The position numbers and the translations under genes were made by a program. Of a DNA stretch of 64,000 bases, positions 35,847 to 44,731 are shown in pieces (position 1 is the first letter of the stretch; every line of letters begins with the position of its first letter). Origin of the DNA: Flavivirga algicola (GTDB lineage Bacteria > Bacteroidota > Bacteroidia > Flavobacteriales > Flavobacteriaceae); NCBI RefSeq assembly GCF_012910715.1, contig NZ_JABBHF010000007.1, positions 273,522 to 337,521 on the forward strand, read 5' to 3'. Below the pieces are notes generated by a model, which was not told where the DNA came from, ran no database searches, and worked only from the letters and a program-made list of their open reading frames with translations.

Positions 35847-37700
35847 ATGGCAGACATCATCCAGCTTTTACCCGATCATGTCGCTAATCAAATAGCGGCA
35901 GGAGAAGTTGTACAACGCCCAGCATCGGTTGTAAAAGAGTTGCTTGAAAACGCTATTGATGCGGGAGCGACAACGATTAAACTTATTGTAAAAGACGCTG
36001 GAAAAACATTGGTTCAAGTTATCGATGACGGTAAGGGGATGAGTGTCACCGATGCCCGTTTGAGTTTTGAACGTCATGCGACTTCTAAAATTAGGACTGC
36101 AGATGATTTATTCCAATTGCATACCAAAGGATTTCGTGGAGAAGCTTTAGCAAGTATAGCGGCAATTGCTCATGTAGAGCTAAAAACGAAGCAAGAGCAA
36201 GATGATGTCGGTACGGCCATTGTGATTGAAGGTAGCAATGTGGTATCGCAAGACGTTGTAGTTACACCAAAAGGAACGTCTATTTCTGTCAAAAATCTTT
36301 TTTTTAATATTCCTGCGCGACGTAATTTTTTAAAATCGAATACGGTTGAATTACGTCATGTTATTGATGAGTTTCAGCGTGTGGCATTGGCGCATTCTAA
36401 TATTAGTTTTGCTTTGTACAACAACGGAAGTGAGTCTTTTAATTTACCAATAAGTAACTATAGGCAACGTATTGTAAATATTTTTGGAAACAAAACCAAT
36501 GAAAAGTTGGTGCCCGTTGAAGAGGATACCGAGGTTCTTAAAATTTCAGGATTTGTTGGTAAGCCCGAATTTGCTAAGAAAACAAGGGGTGAACAATACT
36601 TTTTTGTAAATAATCGCTTTATTAAAAGTGCTTATTTAAATCATGCGATAACTTCTGCATTCGACGGGTTATTAAAAAGTGGAACGCACCCAAGTTATTT
36701 TTTAAACTTGGAGGTAGACCCACAAACAATAGATATTAATATACACCCCACTAAGACAGAAATTAAGTTTGATGATGAGCATACGCTGTATGCTTTGTTG
36801 CGTTCTGCAGTTAAGCATAGCCTGGGACAATTTAATATTGCGCCTGTTTTAGATTTTGAGCGTGATCCAAACCTTGATACGCCGTATGCGTATAAAAATA
36901 AAAACACAGATGTACCAAAAGTAGAAGTAGATCGAACTTTTAATCCTTTTCAGGAAGAAAAACAATCTAAGGCTACGATGACAACATCTTATAAAAAAGA
37001 GCCTGCTGCTAATTGGGAAGGCTTGTATGTTGGATTAGAGTCTAAAGGCACTAAGACAGATCAGGATTTTAGTGAAGTGTATTTTGAAAGTGAAGAGTCT
37101 ACACCTTCAATTTTTGATGAAGAAAAGCAGATAGACACTGTAAATACAACGTATCAGCTTCATAATAAATACATTGTTAGCACTATTAAATCTGGGATGT
37201 TGGTTATCGATCAGCACCGTGCACACCAACGAATTTTATATGAAGAGCTTCTTAAAAATATGACTATTAAAGAAGCGGTAAGTCAGCAGTTATTGTTCCC
37301 ACTTCAATTGCATTTTTCAACACAAGAAATCACTATTGTTAAGCAATTAAAAGACGATTTAGAAAATACAGGGTTTGTGTTTTCAAACTTTGATGATGAA
37401 TCTCTTGAAATTACGGGAGTTCCAATATCGGTTCCAGAGAGTGAGGTATCTATTATTTTAGAACAATTAATTAGCGATGTAGAAAATGAAGTGCCAGATA
37501 GTCATTTTAGTGCTACGGATTTATTAGCAAAATCAATGGCTAAAAGTTTAGCTATAAAAACAGGGCAATCCTTACAAAAGGACGAACAGGAACATTTAGT
37601 AAATAAGCTGTTTGCTTGTAAAGAACCAAATATTACACCAACTAACAGGTCAACATTCATTACATTAAGTGTAGACGAGTTAGATAAAAAATTTATATAG
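35847..37700 (+). CDS. mutL: DNA mismatch repair protein MutL
   Basis: A 617-residue MutL. The GHKL ATPase start is VANQIAAGEVVQRPASVVKE, then GTSISVKNLFFNIPARRNF and FFVNNRFIKSA. A disordered linker spans 340-420, and the C-terminal dimer domain follows. The endonuclease metal motif, DQHA(x)2E(x)4E in active homologues, reads D455-Q-H457-R-A-H-Q461-R-I-L-Y-E466, so the usual central Glu is Gln. Cleavage may be weakened or use other ligands. Co-directional with the two rhomboids. Confidence 0.95.
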   Translation: MADIIQLLPDHVANQIAAGEVVQRPASVVKELLENAIDAGATTIKLIVKDAGKTLVQVIDDGKGMSVTDARLSFERHATSKIRTADDLFQLHTKGFRGEALASIAAIAHVELKTKQEQDDVGTAIVIEGSNVVSQDVVVTPKGTSISVKNLFFNIPARRNFLKSNTVELRHVIDEFQRVALAHSNISFALYNNGSESFNLPISNYRQRIVNIFGNKTNEKLVPVEEDTEVLKISGFVGKPEFAKKTRGEQYFFVNNRFIKSAYLNHAITSAFDGLLKSGTHPSYFLNLEVDPQTIDINIHPTKTEIKFDDEHTLYALLRSAVKHSLGQFNIAPVLDFERDPNLDTPYAYKNKNTDVPKVEVDRTFNPFQEEKQSKATMTTSYKKEPAANWEGLYVGLESKGTKTDQDFSEVYFESEESTPSIFDEEKQIDTVNTTYQLHNKYIVSTIKSGMLVIDQHRAHQRILYEELLKNMTIKEAVSQQLLFPLQLHFSTQEITIVKQLKDDLENTGFVFSNFDDESLEITGVPISVPESEVSIILEQLISDVENEVPDSHFSATDLLAKSMAKSLAIKTGQSLQKDEQEHLVNKLFACKEPNITPTNRSTFITLSVDELDKKFI

Positions 37701-37704
37701 AATT

Positions 37705-38463
37705 ATGATGAGGATTTCAGAAACCGTTAAACATTTAATTATTATTAATGTGATTATGTTTATTGGTAGCATGTTTATTGGGGAGGGCATGTTGTTTAAA
37801 GAGTGGTTTTCAATGTATTTCCCAAAAAATGAATTATTCCAGCCCTGGCAAATACTCACACATATGTTCATGCATGGAGGAGGGATGCATATTTTTTTCA
37901 ATATGTTTGCACTTTGGATGTTTGGTACACCTGTTGAGCAGGTTTTAGGTTCTAAACGATTCTTATTTGTCTATTTCTCCGCAGGATTAGGAGCTGTAGG
38001 ACTGCAGATATTATATTCCTATTTTATATATCAGAGTGATTTATCTATATTGGTTAATGCAGGTTTCGATACCACTCAAATACTTGAGACTTTAAATTCG
38101 GGTTTTGGAATGAGGGATACGCGCTGGGACACTTTTCTTCCTGGAGATAAACTTAAAAACTTTTTGGAGGCTTTTCATGTGCCAATGGTAGGTGCTTCGG
38201 GATGTATTATGGGAATTATGGCAGCATTTGCTATGATGAATCCCAATGCTGAACTTATGATGTTATTCTTACCAATACCTATTAAAGCGAAGTATTTTAT
38301 CCCAGGTATCATTATCTTGGATCTAATTTCGGGTTTAACAGGGCAGTCCTTTTTTAGCCCGAGTAATACAGCATACATGGCGCATGTTGGAGGTGCGGTT
38401 GTAGGCTTTCTAATTATGTGGTATTGGAAAAAAACACAGTTTAATAGAAATCGTTGGAACTAA
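37705..38463 (+). CDS. Rhomboid intramembrane serine protease (1)
   Basis: A 252-residue membrane protein with about six helices. The catalytic Ser165 lies in GASGCIMG and the catalytic His227 in AHVGGAVVG; HGGGMHIFFNMFALW contains the conserved Asn/His region of helix 2. It cuts transmembrane substrates. It starts 5 bases after mutL and its stop overlaps the next rhomboid start by one base (TAATG), so the pair is coupled. Confidence 0.92.
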   Translation: MMRISETVKHLIIINVIMFIGSMFIGEGMLFKEWFSMYFPKNELFQPWQILTHMFMHGGGMHIFFNMFALWMFGTPVEQVLGSKRFLFVYFSAGLGAVGLQILYSYFIYQSDLSILVNAGFDTTQILETLNSGFGMRDTRWDTFLPGDKLKNFLEAFHVPMVGASGCIMGIMAAFAMMNPNAELMMLFLPIPIKAKYFIPGIIILDLISGLTGQSFFSPSNTAYMAHVGGAVVGFLIMWYWKKTQFNRNRWN

Positions 38464-39329
38464 TGACTTCGCTTTCTCAAGACATAAAAGATAAATTGTC
38501 CAGACTTAATGTTCTGGAAAAGGTTATAGTTATAAACTTGATTGTTTTTGTGCTTGGATTACTTTTAAAGTCTAATATAGGCTGGCTTGAATTACCAAGT
38601 GATTTGTCGGATTTTATAGTGCAACCATGGGCTATTATAACCTATGCTTTTTTACATTACGATTTTTGGCATTTTTTCTTTAACATGCTGTGGTTATATT
38701 TTATTGGGCGTATGTTTTTAAACCTATTCAGTCCTAAAATGGCACTAAATATTTATTTTTTAGGGGCCATGGCAGGCGGCTTGTTGTATATGCTATGTTA
38801 TATCATGTTTCCTAATGTGTTTCAAGCAAACTCCCGATTATTAGGGGCTTCGGCTGCGGTTAGGGCCTTGTTAATATTTCTTTGTGCCTATATGCCAAAT
38901 CAGGAACTGCGTTTTTTTACATTTAATTTGAAATTATGGTATGTAGGTGTTGCTATTGTAATAATTGATGTTATTGGTGTGTTTTCTGGAATCAATAATC
39001 CAGTGGGTAATTCTGGTGGTAATCTGGCACATTTAGGAGGTGTGCTGTTAGGTTATTTTTATGCAAAACAATTAACGAAAGGGCAAGATATAGGTAGAGG
39101 TTTTGAGAGTATTATGGACGCTGTTTTTAATATGTTTAAGCGAACAAAAAAAGGCCCATTGAAAACAGTGCATAGAAACAAATCAAAAATTGGGGGGTAT
39201 ACTAAAGCCGATTTTAAGGAGTTTAATAATCAGAAGAAAATAGATGTTATTCTAGATAAAATTAGTAAGAGTGGTTATGATAGTCTAACTGCCGAAGAAA
39301 AGGAGTTTTTGTTTAGAGCAGGAAAGTAA
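38463..39329 (+). CDS. Rhomboid intramembrane serine protease (2) with C-terminal soluble domain
   Basis: Start taken at ATG 38463 (288 residues). Six-helix rhomboid core with the Ser in LLGASAAVRALL and the His in LAHLGGVLLGY, and YDFWHFFFNMLWLYF for helix 2. A cytoplasmic tail of about 80 residues after residue 205 ends KIDVILDKISKSGYDSLTAEE, a short helical domain common in Bacteroidota rhomboids. Substrates unknown. The two differ enough that they probably have separate targets. Confidence 0.88.
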   Translation: MTSLSQDIKDKLSRLNVLEKVIVINLIVFVLGLLLKSNIGWLELPSDLSDFIVQPWAIITYAFLHYDFWHFFFNMLWLYFIGRMFLNLFSPKMALNIYFLGAMAGGLLYMLCYIMFPNVFQANSRLLGASAAVRALLIFLCAYMPNQELRFFTFNLKLWYVGVAIVIIDVIGVFSGINNPVGNSGGNLAHLGGVLLGYFYAKQLTKGQDIGRGFESIMDAVFNMFKRTKKGPLKTVHRNKSKIGGYTKADFKEFNNQKKIDVILDKISKSGYDSLTAEEKEFLFRAGK

Positions 39330-39631
39330 TTCTATTGGAGGGTATAGAATAAAATTATACATCTTATAATCATGTATTTTAGAGAAGAAATTTGTTATTT
39401 TAACGAATAAATTCTTACAAATTAATGTTTGCTATTTATCTTCTCAATAATTATTAAGGACTTCATCTTTTGAAGTTGTAATATTTTAGAGGGGTTCAAT
39501 TGATTGGCTTAATCCAGAATGAAATTGATTTATTGGATATTCTACATTCTCTAGCAGAAGTTGTAAAACCAATAGAAAAATTTAAATGGTATTTATGTAT
39601 GAATAAATGGATATAGCCTTTGAATGGTAAT
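39330..39631. other. Intergenic region with a possible coding remnant
   Basis: A 302-base gap. A weak hairpin ATTCTAT...ATAGAAT (39329-39350) follows the rhomboid. A 38-codon open frame from TTG 39500 to TAG 39616 reads LIGLIQNEIDLLDILHSLAE and on to MNKWI. Its composition looks protein-like, but it has no start signal and may be a gene relic. Confidence 0.25.
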
Positions 39632-40654
39632 ATGAAAAAATTAAGTTTTATAAATAAAATTATCTATTATATAAATGTTATAGTGGCAATTTTGCTATTA
39701 TTGTCATTTGCTTTACCATTTTTACCCCCAAAAACATTTTCTATCTTATCAGTACTTAATTTGGGTGTTTCCTTTTTAATTCTGGTTAACGTATTGTTCT
39801 TTTTATATTGGTTGGTGAAGCTTAAAAAACAATTAATGTTATCATTGTTTGTACTTTTTATTGGATACATCTCTTTTGGTTCTCTATATAAGTTTTCATC
39901 TTCAAAAAAGATAGAAAGCCCTAATAATATAAAGGTTATGAATTATAATGTTAGATTATTTAATCTTTATAATTGGATTACTGAAAAGCATGTTGAAAAC
40001 AAAATTGTTGACTTTATTAAGGCAGAAGCTCCTGAAATTTTGAGTATTCAGGAATATCATCCTCATGAGAATATTGATCTTTCTTTTTTTAAGTATAAAT
40101 ATGAAAAGCTTTCTGGGAATAAGACAAAATATGGTCAGGCCATTTTTTCGCAATTCCCGATTGTAAATTCTGGATCTATTGAGTTTCCAGACACAGGCAA
40201 CAATGCTATTTTTGCCGATATTTTAAAAGGGAGTGATACGGTTAGGGTTTATAATATTCATTTGGAGTCGTTACGTATCAATACCAATGTAGAGACTCTT
40301 AAGAATGAAGATTCCGAGCGTCTTTTTAAGCGTATTGGAGAGACGTTTAAGATGCAACAGTTTCAAACAGAGCTATTTTTAATGCATAAAAAACAGTGTA
40401 CTTATAAAATGATTATTTGTGGTGACTTTAATAATACGGCATTTTCTTATGTATATAGTAAAATTAAAGGTGATTTAAACGATACGTTCAAAGAAGCAGG
40501 AAACGGATTTGGGCGTACTTACAATTTTAAATTTTTTCCAGTGCGTATCGATTTTATTTTTGCGGAAGAATCCTTTTCTGTAAATGGTTTTAAAGCTTAT
40601 AATGAGTGCTATTCTGATCATTATCCCATTATGGCTACGCTTGGTTTGAAGTAG
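39632..40654 (+). CDS. Membrane-anchored endonuclease/exonuclease/phosphatase family protein
   Basis: Start taken at ATG 39632 (340 residues, MKKLSFINKIIYYINVIV); a TTG four codons earlier is less likely. Three N-terminal helices (15-110) precede an EEP domain: KVMNYNVRLFN, PEILSIQEYHPHE, YNIHLESLR, ICGDFNNTAFSYVY and CYSDHYPIMATL. The metal-binding Asp, Asn, Glu and His positions are all present. Substrate class open: nuclease, phosphatase or lipid phosphodiesterase outside the cytoplasm. Confidence 0.85.
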   Translation: MKKLSFINKIIYYINVIVAILLLLSFALPFLPPKTFSILSVLNLGVSFLILVNVLFFLYWLVKLKKQLMLSLFVLFIGYISFGSLYKFSSSKKIESPNNIKVMNYNVRLFNLYNWITEKHVENKIVDFIKAEAPEILSIQEYHPHENIDLSFFKYKYEKLSGNKTKYGQAIFSQFPIVNSGSIEFPDTGNNAIFADILKGSDTVRVYNIHLESLRINTNVETLKNEDSERLFKRIGETFKMQQFQTELFLMHKKQCTYKMIICGDFNNTAFSYVYSKIKGDLNDTFKEAGNGFGRTYNFKFFPVRIDFIFAEESFSVNGFKAYNECYSDHYPIMATLGLK

Positions 40655-40666
40655 CTGTTTAAGGAA

Positions 40667-40699
40667 CAGTAGTCAGTAAATAGTGTTCAGTATACAGTA
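40667..40699. repeat. CAGT-type intergenic repeat
   Basis: Imperfect tandem CAGTA units between the EEP gene and the converging DUF6122 gene. It shares the 11-mer AGTGTTCAGTA with the element after valS (25509-25527). Confidence 0.35.
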
Positions 40700-40733
40700 A
40701 TCATTCATTATAGTTTATGAATCAAGGGTAAGT

Positions 40734-41042
40734 TTACATGAACGAACAATCTACAAGGTCTGATACAATATGTATAACCAATCCCAGACCAATTAAACGT
40801 GTTTTTTTAGGGAGCAAAAGCATAAAGTATACAGCCATAGCATAATAAGAATGAAGTGGATGAAAATTAATGCTACATCTGTTGGGATTGAAAATGGGAT
40901 TTGCTAGTAAGTGGTCTAAATCGATCCACATACCAGAAAACATGATTAAAAATGCTAATTTCCAGTTGGTTTTATACCAGATTAAGGCCACTACTAACGG
41001 GATTAGGATATGGCACCCATAATGAACAATGGTTTGTAACAT
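40734..41042 (-). CDS. DUF6122 small membrane protein
   Basis: A 102-residue protein with three or four helices. His and Asp residues stand at helix ends in MWIDLDHLLANP, NFHPLHSYY and VIHIVSDLVDCSF, the pattern of YdjM/LexA-regulated and membrane metal-dependent hydrolase-like families. I assign it to DUF6122 with moderate trust. The ATG overlaps the WbqC stop by one base, so it is the last gene of the operon. Confidence 0.7.
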   Translation of the reverse strand: MLQTIVHYGCHILIPLVVALIWYKTNWKLAFLIMFSGMWIDLDHLLANPIFNPNRCSINFHPLHSYYAMAVYFMLLLPKKTRLIGLGLVIHIVSDLVDCSFM

Positions 41043-41665
41043 TAAGGAGTTATTAGGGTTTGAGATTCTAAATAATTTAAAGCATTGGGGCCTTCATTAA
41101 AAAGCAGGTCTAAAATGCTTAGATTGGGTATAAAACCATGCTTGTTACCAAATACCTGTGTATAAGTATCAAATTGATAGACTTGTTCTTTCTTGGCATT
41201 TACTAGATATCTAAAATCTGTTTTGTTTTGAATTGATTTTTGATAAGTTTCAGATTTTAAAGTATGTAATTCCAATTGTAAACAATTACAAATAACTTCG
41301 ATACATTTTAGGTTATAATCTAAAATATAATCTGCTTTTGTATTGAATAAAGGGAGAAGTTCATCTTCATAATATTCAAAAAAAGGGGATGTCCTGTAGG
41401 CTGAAAGTAACGATTTCCAATGGAGGCTTTGCCATTTTTCTTCGTTAAATATTTTCACATCACGGTATTTTTGACGATTCTTTTGCGAATGTATTACAGG
41501 AATGTTTAAAGCAAGTTTGCCATTGGCTCCATAAATATAGCAGCGGTTTCTATAAGTTTGCTTTAAAAAGTTATCGTTGATCTCGTACATGACTTCTTTT
41601 GCTTTTGCCATGGCAACAAAATGTGCGATGTTGGGGAAGTAAGTCGGATGTATTATAATGCTCAT
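41042..41665 (-). CDS. WbqC family protein
   Basis: A 207-residue protein. The N-terminus IIHPTYFPNIAHFVAMAKAK and NRCYIYGANGKLALNIPV are WbqC signatures. The family is found with O-antigen/sugar synthesis genes, and its role is not settled. In flavobacteria it follows lepB, as here. A REP-like element (41674-41744) lies between lepB and this gene. Confidence 0.85.
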   Translation of the reverse strand: MSIIIHPTYFPNIAHFVAMAKAKEVMYEINDNFLKQTYRNRCYIYGANGKLALNIPVIHSQKNRQKYRDVKIFNEEKWQSLHWKSLLSAYRTSPFFEYYEDELLPLFNTKADYILDYNLKCIEVICNCLQLELHTLKSETYQKSIQNKTDFRYLVNAKKEQVYQFDTYTQVFGNKHGFIPNLSILDLLFNEGPNALNYLESQTLITP

Positions 41666-41673
41666 TACTGTTA

Positions 41674-41744
41674 TTCCTACAAAGGCAGGAATCTCATTAA
41701 TTAAAATGTTATTTTGTTTATGTGGATTTCTGCTTTTGCAGAAA
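41674..41744. repeat. REP-like intergenic element with two hairpins
   Basis: Two short stem-loops: TTCCTAC...GGCAGGAA (41674-41691, one mismatch) and TTTCTGC-TTTT-GCAGAAA (41727-41744). The pair resembles the TTCCTGCGAAGGCAGGAA-type elements common in flavobacterial intergenic DNA. It sits inside an operon. Confidence 0.5.
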
Positions 41745-41752
41745 TGACAAAT

Positions 41753-43339
41753 TTAACTATTAGCTTTTTTGCGTTTTTTCCATTTATTAAATCCAATCCA
41801 CCCAAATAATAAAACAAGAAATGGGATAAAATAAGAGCTGGCCTTACCGCTGCCACTCACCGTTGTAAAGAAACGCTCCCAACGTGGGTTTTTTATACCA
41901 TCCCAACTCATCCAAATAAAGACAGGTTTACCAACAACATGGTCAAAAGGTACAAAGCCCCAAGCACGGGCATCAATAGAGTTATGACGGTTGTCACCCA
42001 TCATCCAATAATAATTTTGTTTGAAGGTATATGTATTTGCAACTTCACCATTGATTAAAATCTGATTTCCTTTTACTTCTAACGAGTTGCCCTCGTATTC
42101 GGTAATGACACGCTTATACAATGGCAAAACCTCTAGATTTATATCAATCGTTTTTCCTTCTTCTGGTATGTATAAAGGTCCAAAGAAATCAACATTCCAG
42201 TTATAGTTAGGATCATGTGGAAAAATATTGGGATCTCTTACACCTTTTTTCTTCTTAATAGGTGTTATACTGGCAACATTAGGATGGTTTTTAAACTTTG
42301 CCAAGGCTTCATCTGAAATCGCCGAAAAGTAGTAAGTGTTATTAGTATTTGGTATAATTCCAAAACCATCCGTAATATCGTAACGTTCTTTGAGGTATTT
42401 TGGACTAAATTGATTGGTTTTTGGTTGTACGTGGTAGCTAAACTGCAAATGAGCTCTGTCTGGCAATACATTTTGTTTTCCATTTATATACACATAACCA
42501 TTGCGAACCTCTAATGAATCTCCAGCAACGGCAACACAGCGTTTTACTAAATTGGTTTTTTTGTCAATAGGTTTGTAATAGTTTCTATCTGGATGAAAAT
42601 CGTTCATATCCAGTAAAGTATCGGCAGGCTGGTTAAAAACGACGATTTCATTCCTGTCTATTTTTTCAAATCCAGGAAGTCTTAAATAGGGTAATTGAAA
42701 TTTGTTGATCCAAGAGGTTTTTCTTTCTTCAAAATTGTCATTAAATAAGTATGATTTATTCCCTAATTTAGGAATGGTATCATGTACCATAGGAGCAGCA
42801 ACAGTCGTCATGGGTATCCTGGCACCATAATGAAACTTGCTTACAAAAAGGAAATCGCCAACTAATAAAGACTTTTCTAACGATGATGACGGTATGGTAA
42901 AAGGTTGTATAAAATAGGTATGAACAATAGTAGCAGCAACGATTGCAAATAAGATAGAACTTACCCAATCACCTCCAGATGTTTTTGGCTGCAAGCTTCT
43001 ATTTTCAACATAGCTAAGATCTGCCATGTAGTTTAAGTAGTAATTGTAGAAACCTAGTGTAATTACTGCTAAAAAAGTATCTAAAGGTTTGTTTTTGCCA
43101 AAACTTCTGGCAGTTTCAACCCAAACAACAGGAAACATGATAAGGTTTACTATGGGCAAAAATAATAAGATAACCCACCACCAAGGGCGATTTATAATTT
43201 TCATTAAAACAACACCATTATAAACAGGTACAAAAGCTTCCCATGCCTGTTTACCAGCTTTTACATAAAGCTTCCAGGTACCCAAGCCATGAATTACTTG
43301 AATAATCAATATGAATATAAACCATTGCAAAAGTGTCAT
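41753..43339 (-). CDS. lepB: Signal peptidase I, long Bacteroidota form
   Basis: A 528-residue inner-membrane serine protease that removes signal peptides. Two or three N-terminal helices (5-110) form a DUF5684-like domain. The S26 catalytic Ser is in FTIPSSSLEKSL (about 151-153) and the general-base Lys in LVKRCVAVAGDSLEV. The large insert and late box DNRHNSIDARAWGFV are typical of this phylum. A C-terminal helix ends the protein. It belongs to the parA-parB-DUF5683-dapB-lepB-wbqC gene line. Confidence 0.93.
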   Translation of the reverse strand: MTLLQWFIFILIIQVIHGLGTWKLYVKAGKQAWEAFVPVYNGVVLMKIINRPWWWVILLFLPIVNLIMFPVVWVETARSFGKNKPLDTFLAVITLGFYNYYLNYMADLSYVENRSLQPKTSGGDWVSSILFAIVAATIVHTYFIQPFTIPSSSLEKSLLVGDFLFVSKFHYGARIPMTTVAAPMVHDTIPKLGNKSYLFNDNFEERKTSWINKFQLPYLRLPGFEKIDRNEIVVFNQPADTLLDMNDFHPDRNYYKPIDKKTNLVKRCVAVAGDSLEVRNGYVYINGKQNVLPDRAHLQFSYHVQPKTNQFSPKYLKERYDITDGFGIIPNTNNTYYFSAISDEALAKFKNHPNVASITPIKKKKGVRDPNIFPHDPNYNWNVDFFGPLYIPEEGKTIDINLEVLPLYKRVITEYEGNSLEVKGNQILINGEVANTYTFKQNYYWMMGDNRHNSIDARAWGFVPFDHVVGKPVFIWMSWDGIKNPRWERFFTTVSGSGKASSYFIPFLVLLFGWIGFNKWKKRKKANS

Positions 43340-43405
43340 AATCTTAAAATTTTAGTTTTTTGTTAGTAGCCAAATTTATTAATGCTGTTACAGATTTATT
43401 TGGCA

Positions 43406-44110
43406 TTAACCAATATTTAACACATCATTCATTGTAAACACACCTGTTTTTCCTGCTATCCATTCTGCTGCAATGACTGCACCTAATGCAAAACCTTGTC
43501 TTGTATGCGCTATATGTTCTATGGTAATGGTATCTACTTCGCTTTCGTAATTAACGGTGTGCGTTCCAGGGACATCCTCAATACGTTTTGCGACTATTGG
43601 GATGGTAGTTTCATCGTTTTCATCTAATTTCCAGTTATCATAACTAGCGTGCTGTGAAATAATATCGTTAGCTAAAGAAATGGCTGTACCACTCGGTGCA
43701 TCTAGTTTTTGTGTATGGTGAATTTCTTCCATACTAACATTGTATTGTTTAAGCGTGCTCATCATTTTTGCAAGCGTTTTATTAAGCTCGAAAAAAATGT
43801 TAACACCCAAACTATAATTAGATGCATAAATAAATGCACCATTTTTCTCATTACATAAAGCAACGGCCTTATCGTAATTGTCTAACCAACCTGTTGTTCC
43901 AGATACAACAGGTACTTGATTGTTTAAACAGTTAGATATATTATTAAAAGCTACAGATGGAATACTGAAATCTATGGCTACATCTGCTTTTGTAATGTCA
44001 TAGTCCGTGTCATCCTTATCGATAGCCAATACAATATTATGTCCTCTTTTAATGGCGATTTGCTCGATGGTTTTTCCCATTTTTCCGTATCCAAGTAAAG
44101 CTATATTCAT
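43406..44110 (-). CDS. dapB: 4-hydroxy-tetrahydrodipicolinate reductase
   Basis: A 234-residue enzyme of lysine and diaminopimelate synthesis. NAD(P) motif LGYGKMGKTIE at the start, VVSGTTGWLD, the substrate motif EIHHTQKLDAPSGTA, and the C-terminal RQGFALGAV. It begins directly at the end of the DUF5683 gene, so the two are coupled. Confidence 0.95.
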   Translation of the reverse strand: MNIALLGYGKMGKTIEQIAIKRGHNIVLAIDKDDTDYDITKADVAIDFSIPSVAFNNISNCLNNQVPVVSGTTGWLDNYDKAVALCNEKNGAFIYASNYSLGVNIFFELNKTLAKMMSTLKQYNVSMEEIHHTQKLDAPSGTAISLANDIISQHASYDNWKLDENDETTIPIVAKRIEDVPGTHTVNYESEVDTITIEHIAHTRQGFALGAVIAAEWIAGKTGVFTMNDVLNIG

Positions 44111-44731
44111 CTAAAATTTAAAATTTAAAGTTAATCCGAGATTGCTGGAAGCATCAAGCTCATTAAATTTGTAATGCGGTGCCAGTGATAAATTTTCGTC
44201 TACGTTATACTGCAATAAATGAGCATCAACATTCGCATCGATTATATTTAATGCATAAAGTCCAAATGTTACCAGAAGCGCAATTTCCTTATTTTTTCTG
44301 AAAAATTTTTGTCCGCGCTCCAAACCTTCTGTTGTAACTCTTGGTGTCAATAATTGATTGCCATTCGCATCTTTATAAAATTCATCGTCTGTAAAACCAG
44401 CTAATCTTCTTTTGTAAGCATCTCTATATCTATTGTATTCTTTATTATTTGTCAGGTAAAAATAAACTCCTGTACCAATAGCACCATAAACTATTGGGAT
44501 TTTCCAATATTTTTTATTGTAGGCTTGTCCCAAACCAGGTAATATGGCAGAATAGAATGCTGCTTTGGCTGGAGATAAGGGATTAATAGGATCTCTAATT
44601 TCTATAATAGAGTCTATAACGACTTCTTTTGGAAGTTTTTTTCTTTTCTTTTCTTTTTCTTGTGCTGGGGTTGAAAAACAAAATAAAAAAGCAAAGATAC
44701 TTGCTATTAGATATTTATTTGGCACCGTCAA
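44111..44731 (-). CDS. DUF5683 membrane protein
   Basis: A 206-residue protein with a signal-anchor N-terminus and a central pair of helices: SPAKAAFYSAILPGLGQAYN and KIPIVYGAIGTGVYFYLT. The lipid-facing pattern is a DUF5683/TM2-like hairpin. Function unknown. It overlaps the parB stop by 17 bases, and in flavobacteria it is always between parB and dapB as far as I recall. Confidence 0.85.
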   Translation of the reverse strand: MTVPNKYLIASIFAFLFCFSTPAQEKEKKRKKLPKEVVIDSIIEIRDPINPLSPAKAAFYSAILPGLGQAYNKKYWKIPIVYGAIGTGVYFYLTNNKEYNRYRDAYKRRLAGFTDDEFYKDANGNQLLTPRVTTEGLERGQKFFRKNKEIALLVTFGLYALNIIDANVDAHLLQYNVDENLSLAPHYKFNELDASSNLGLTLNFKF

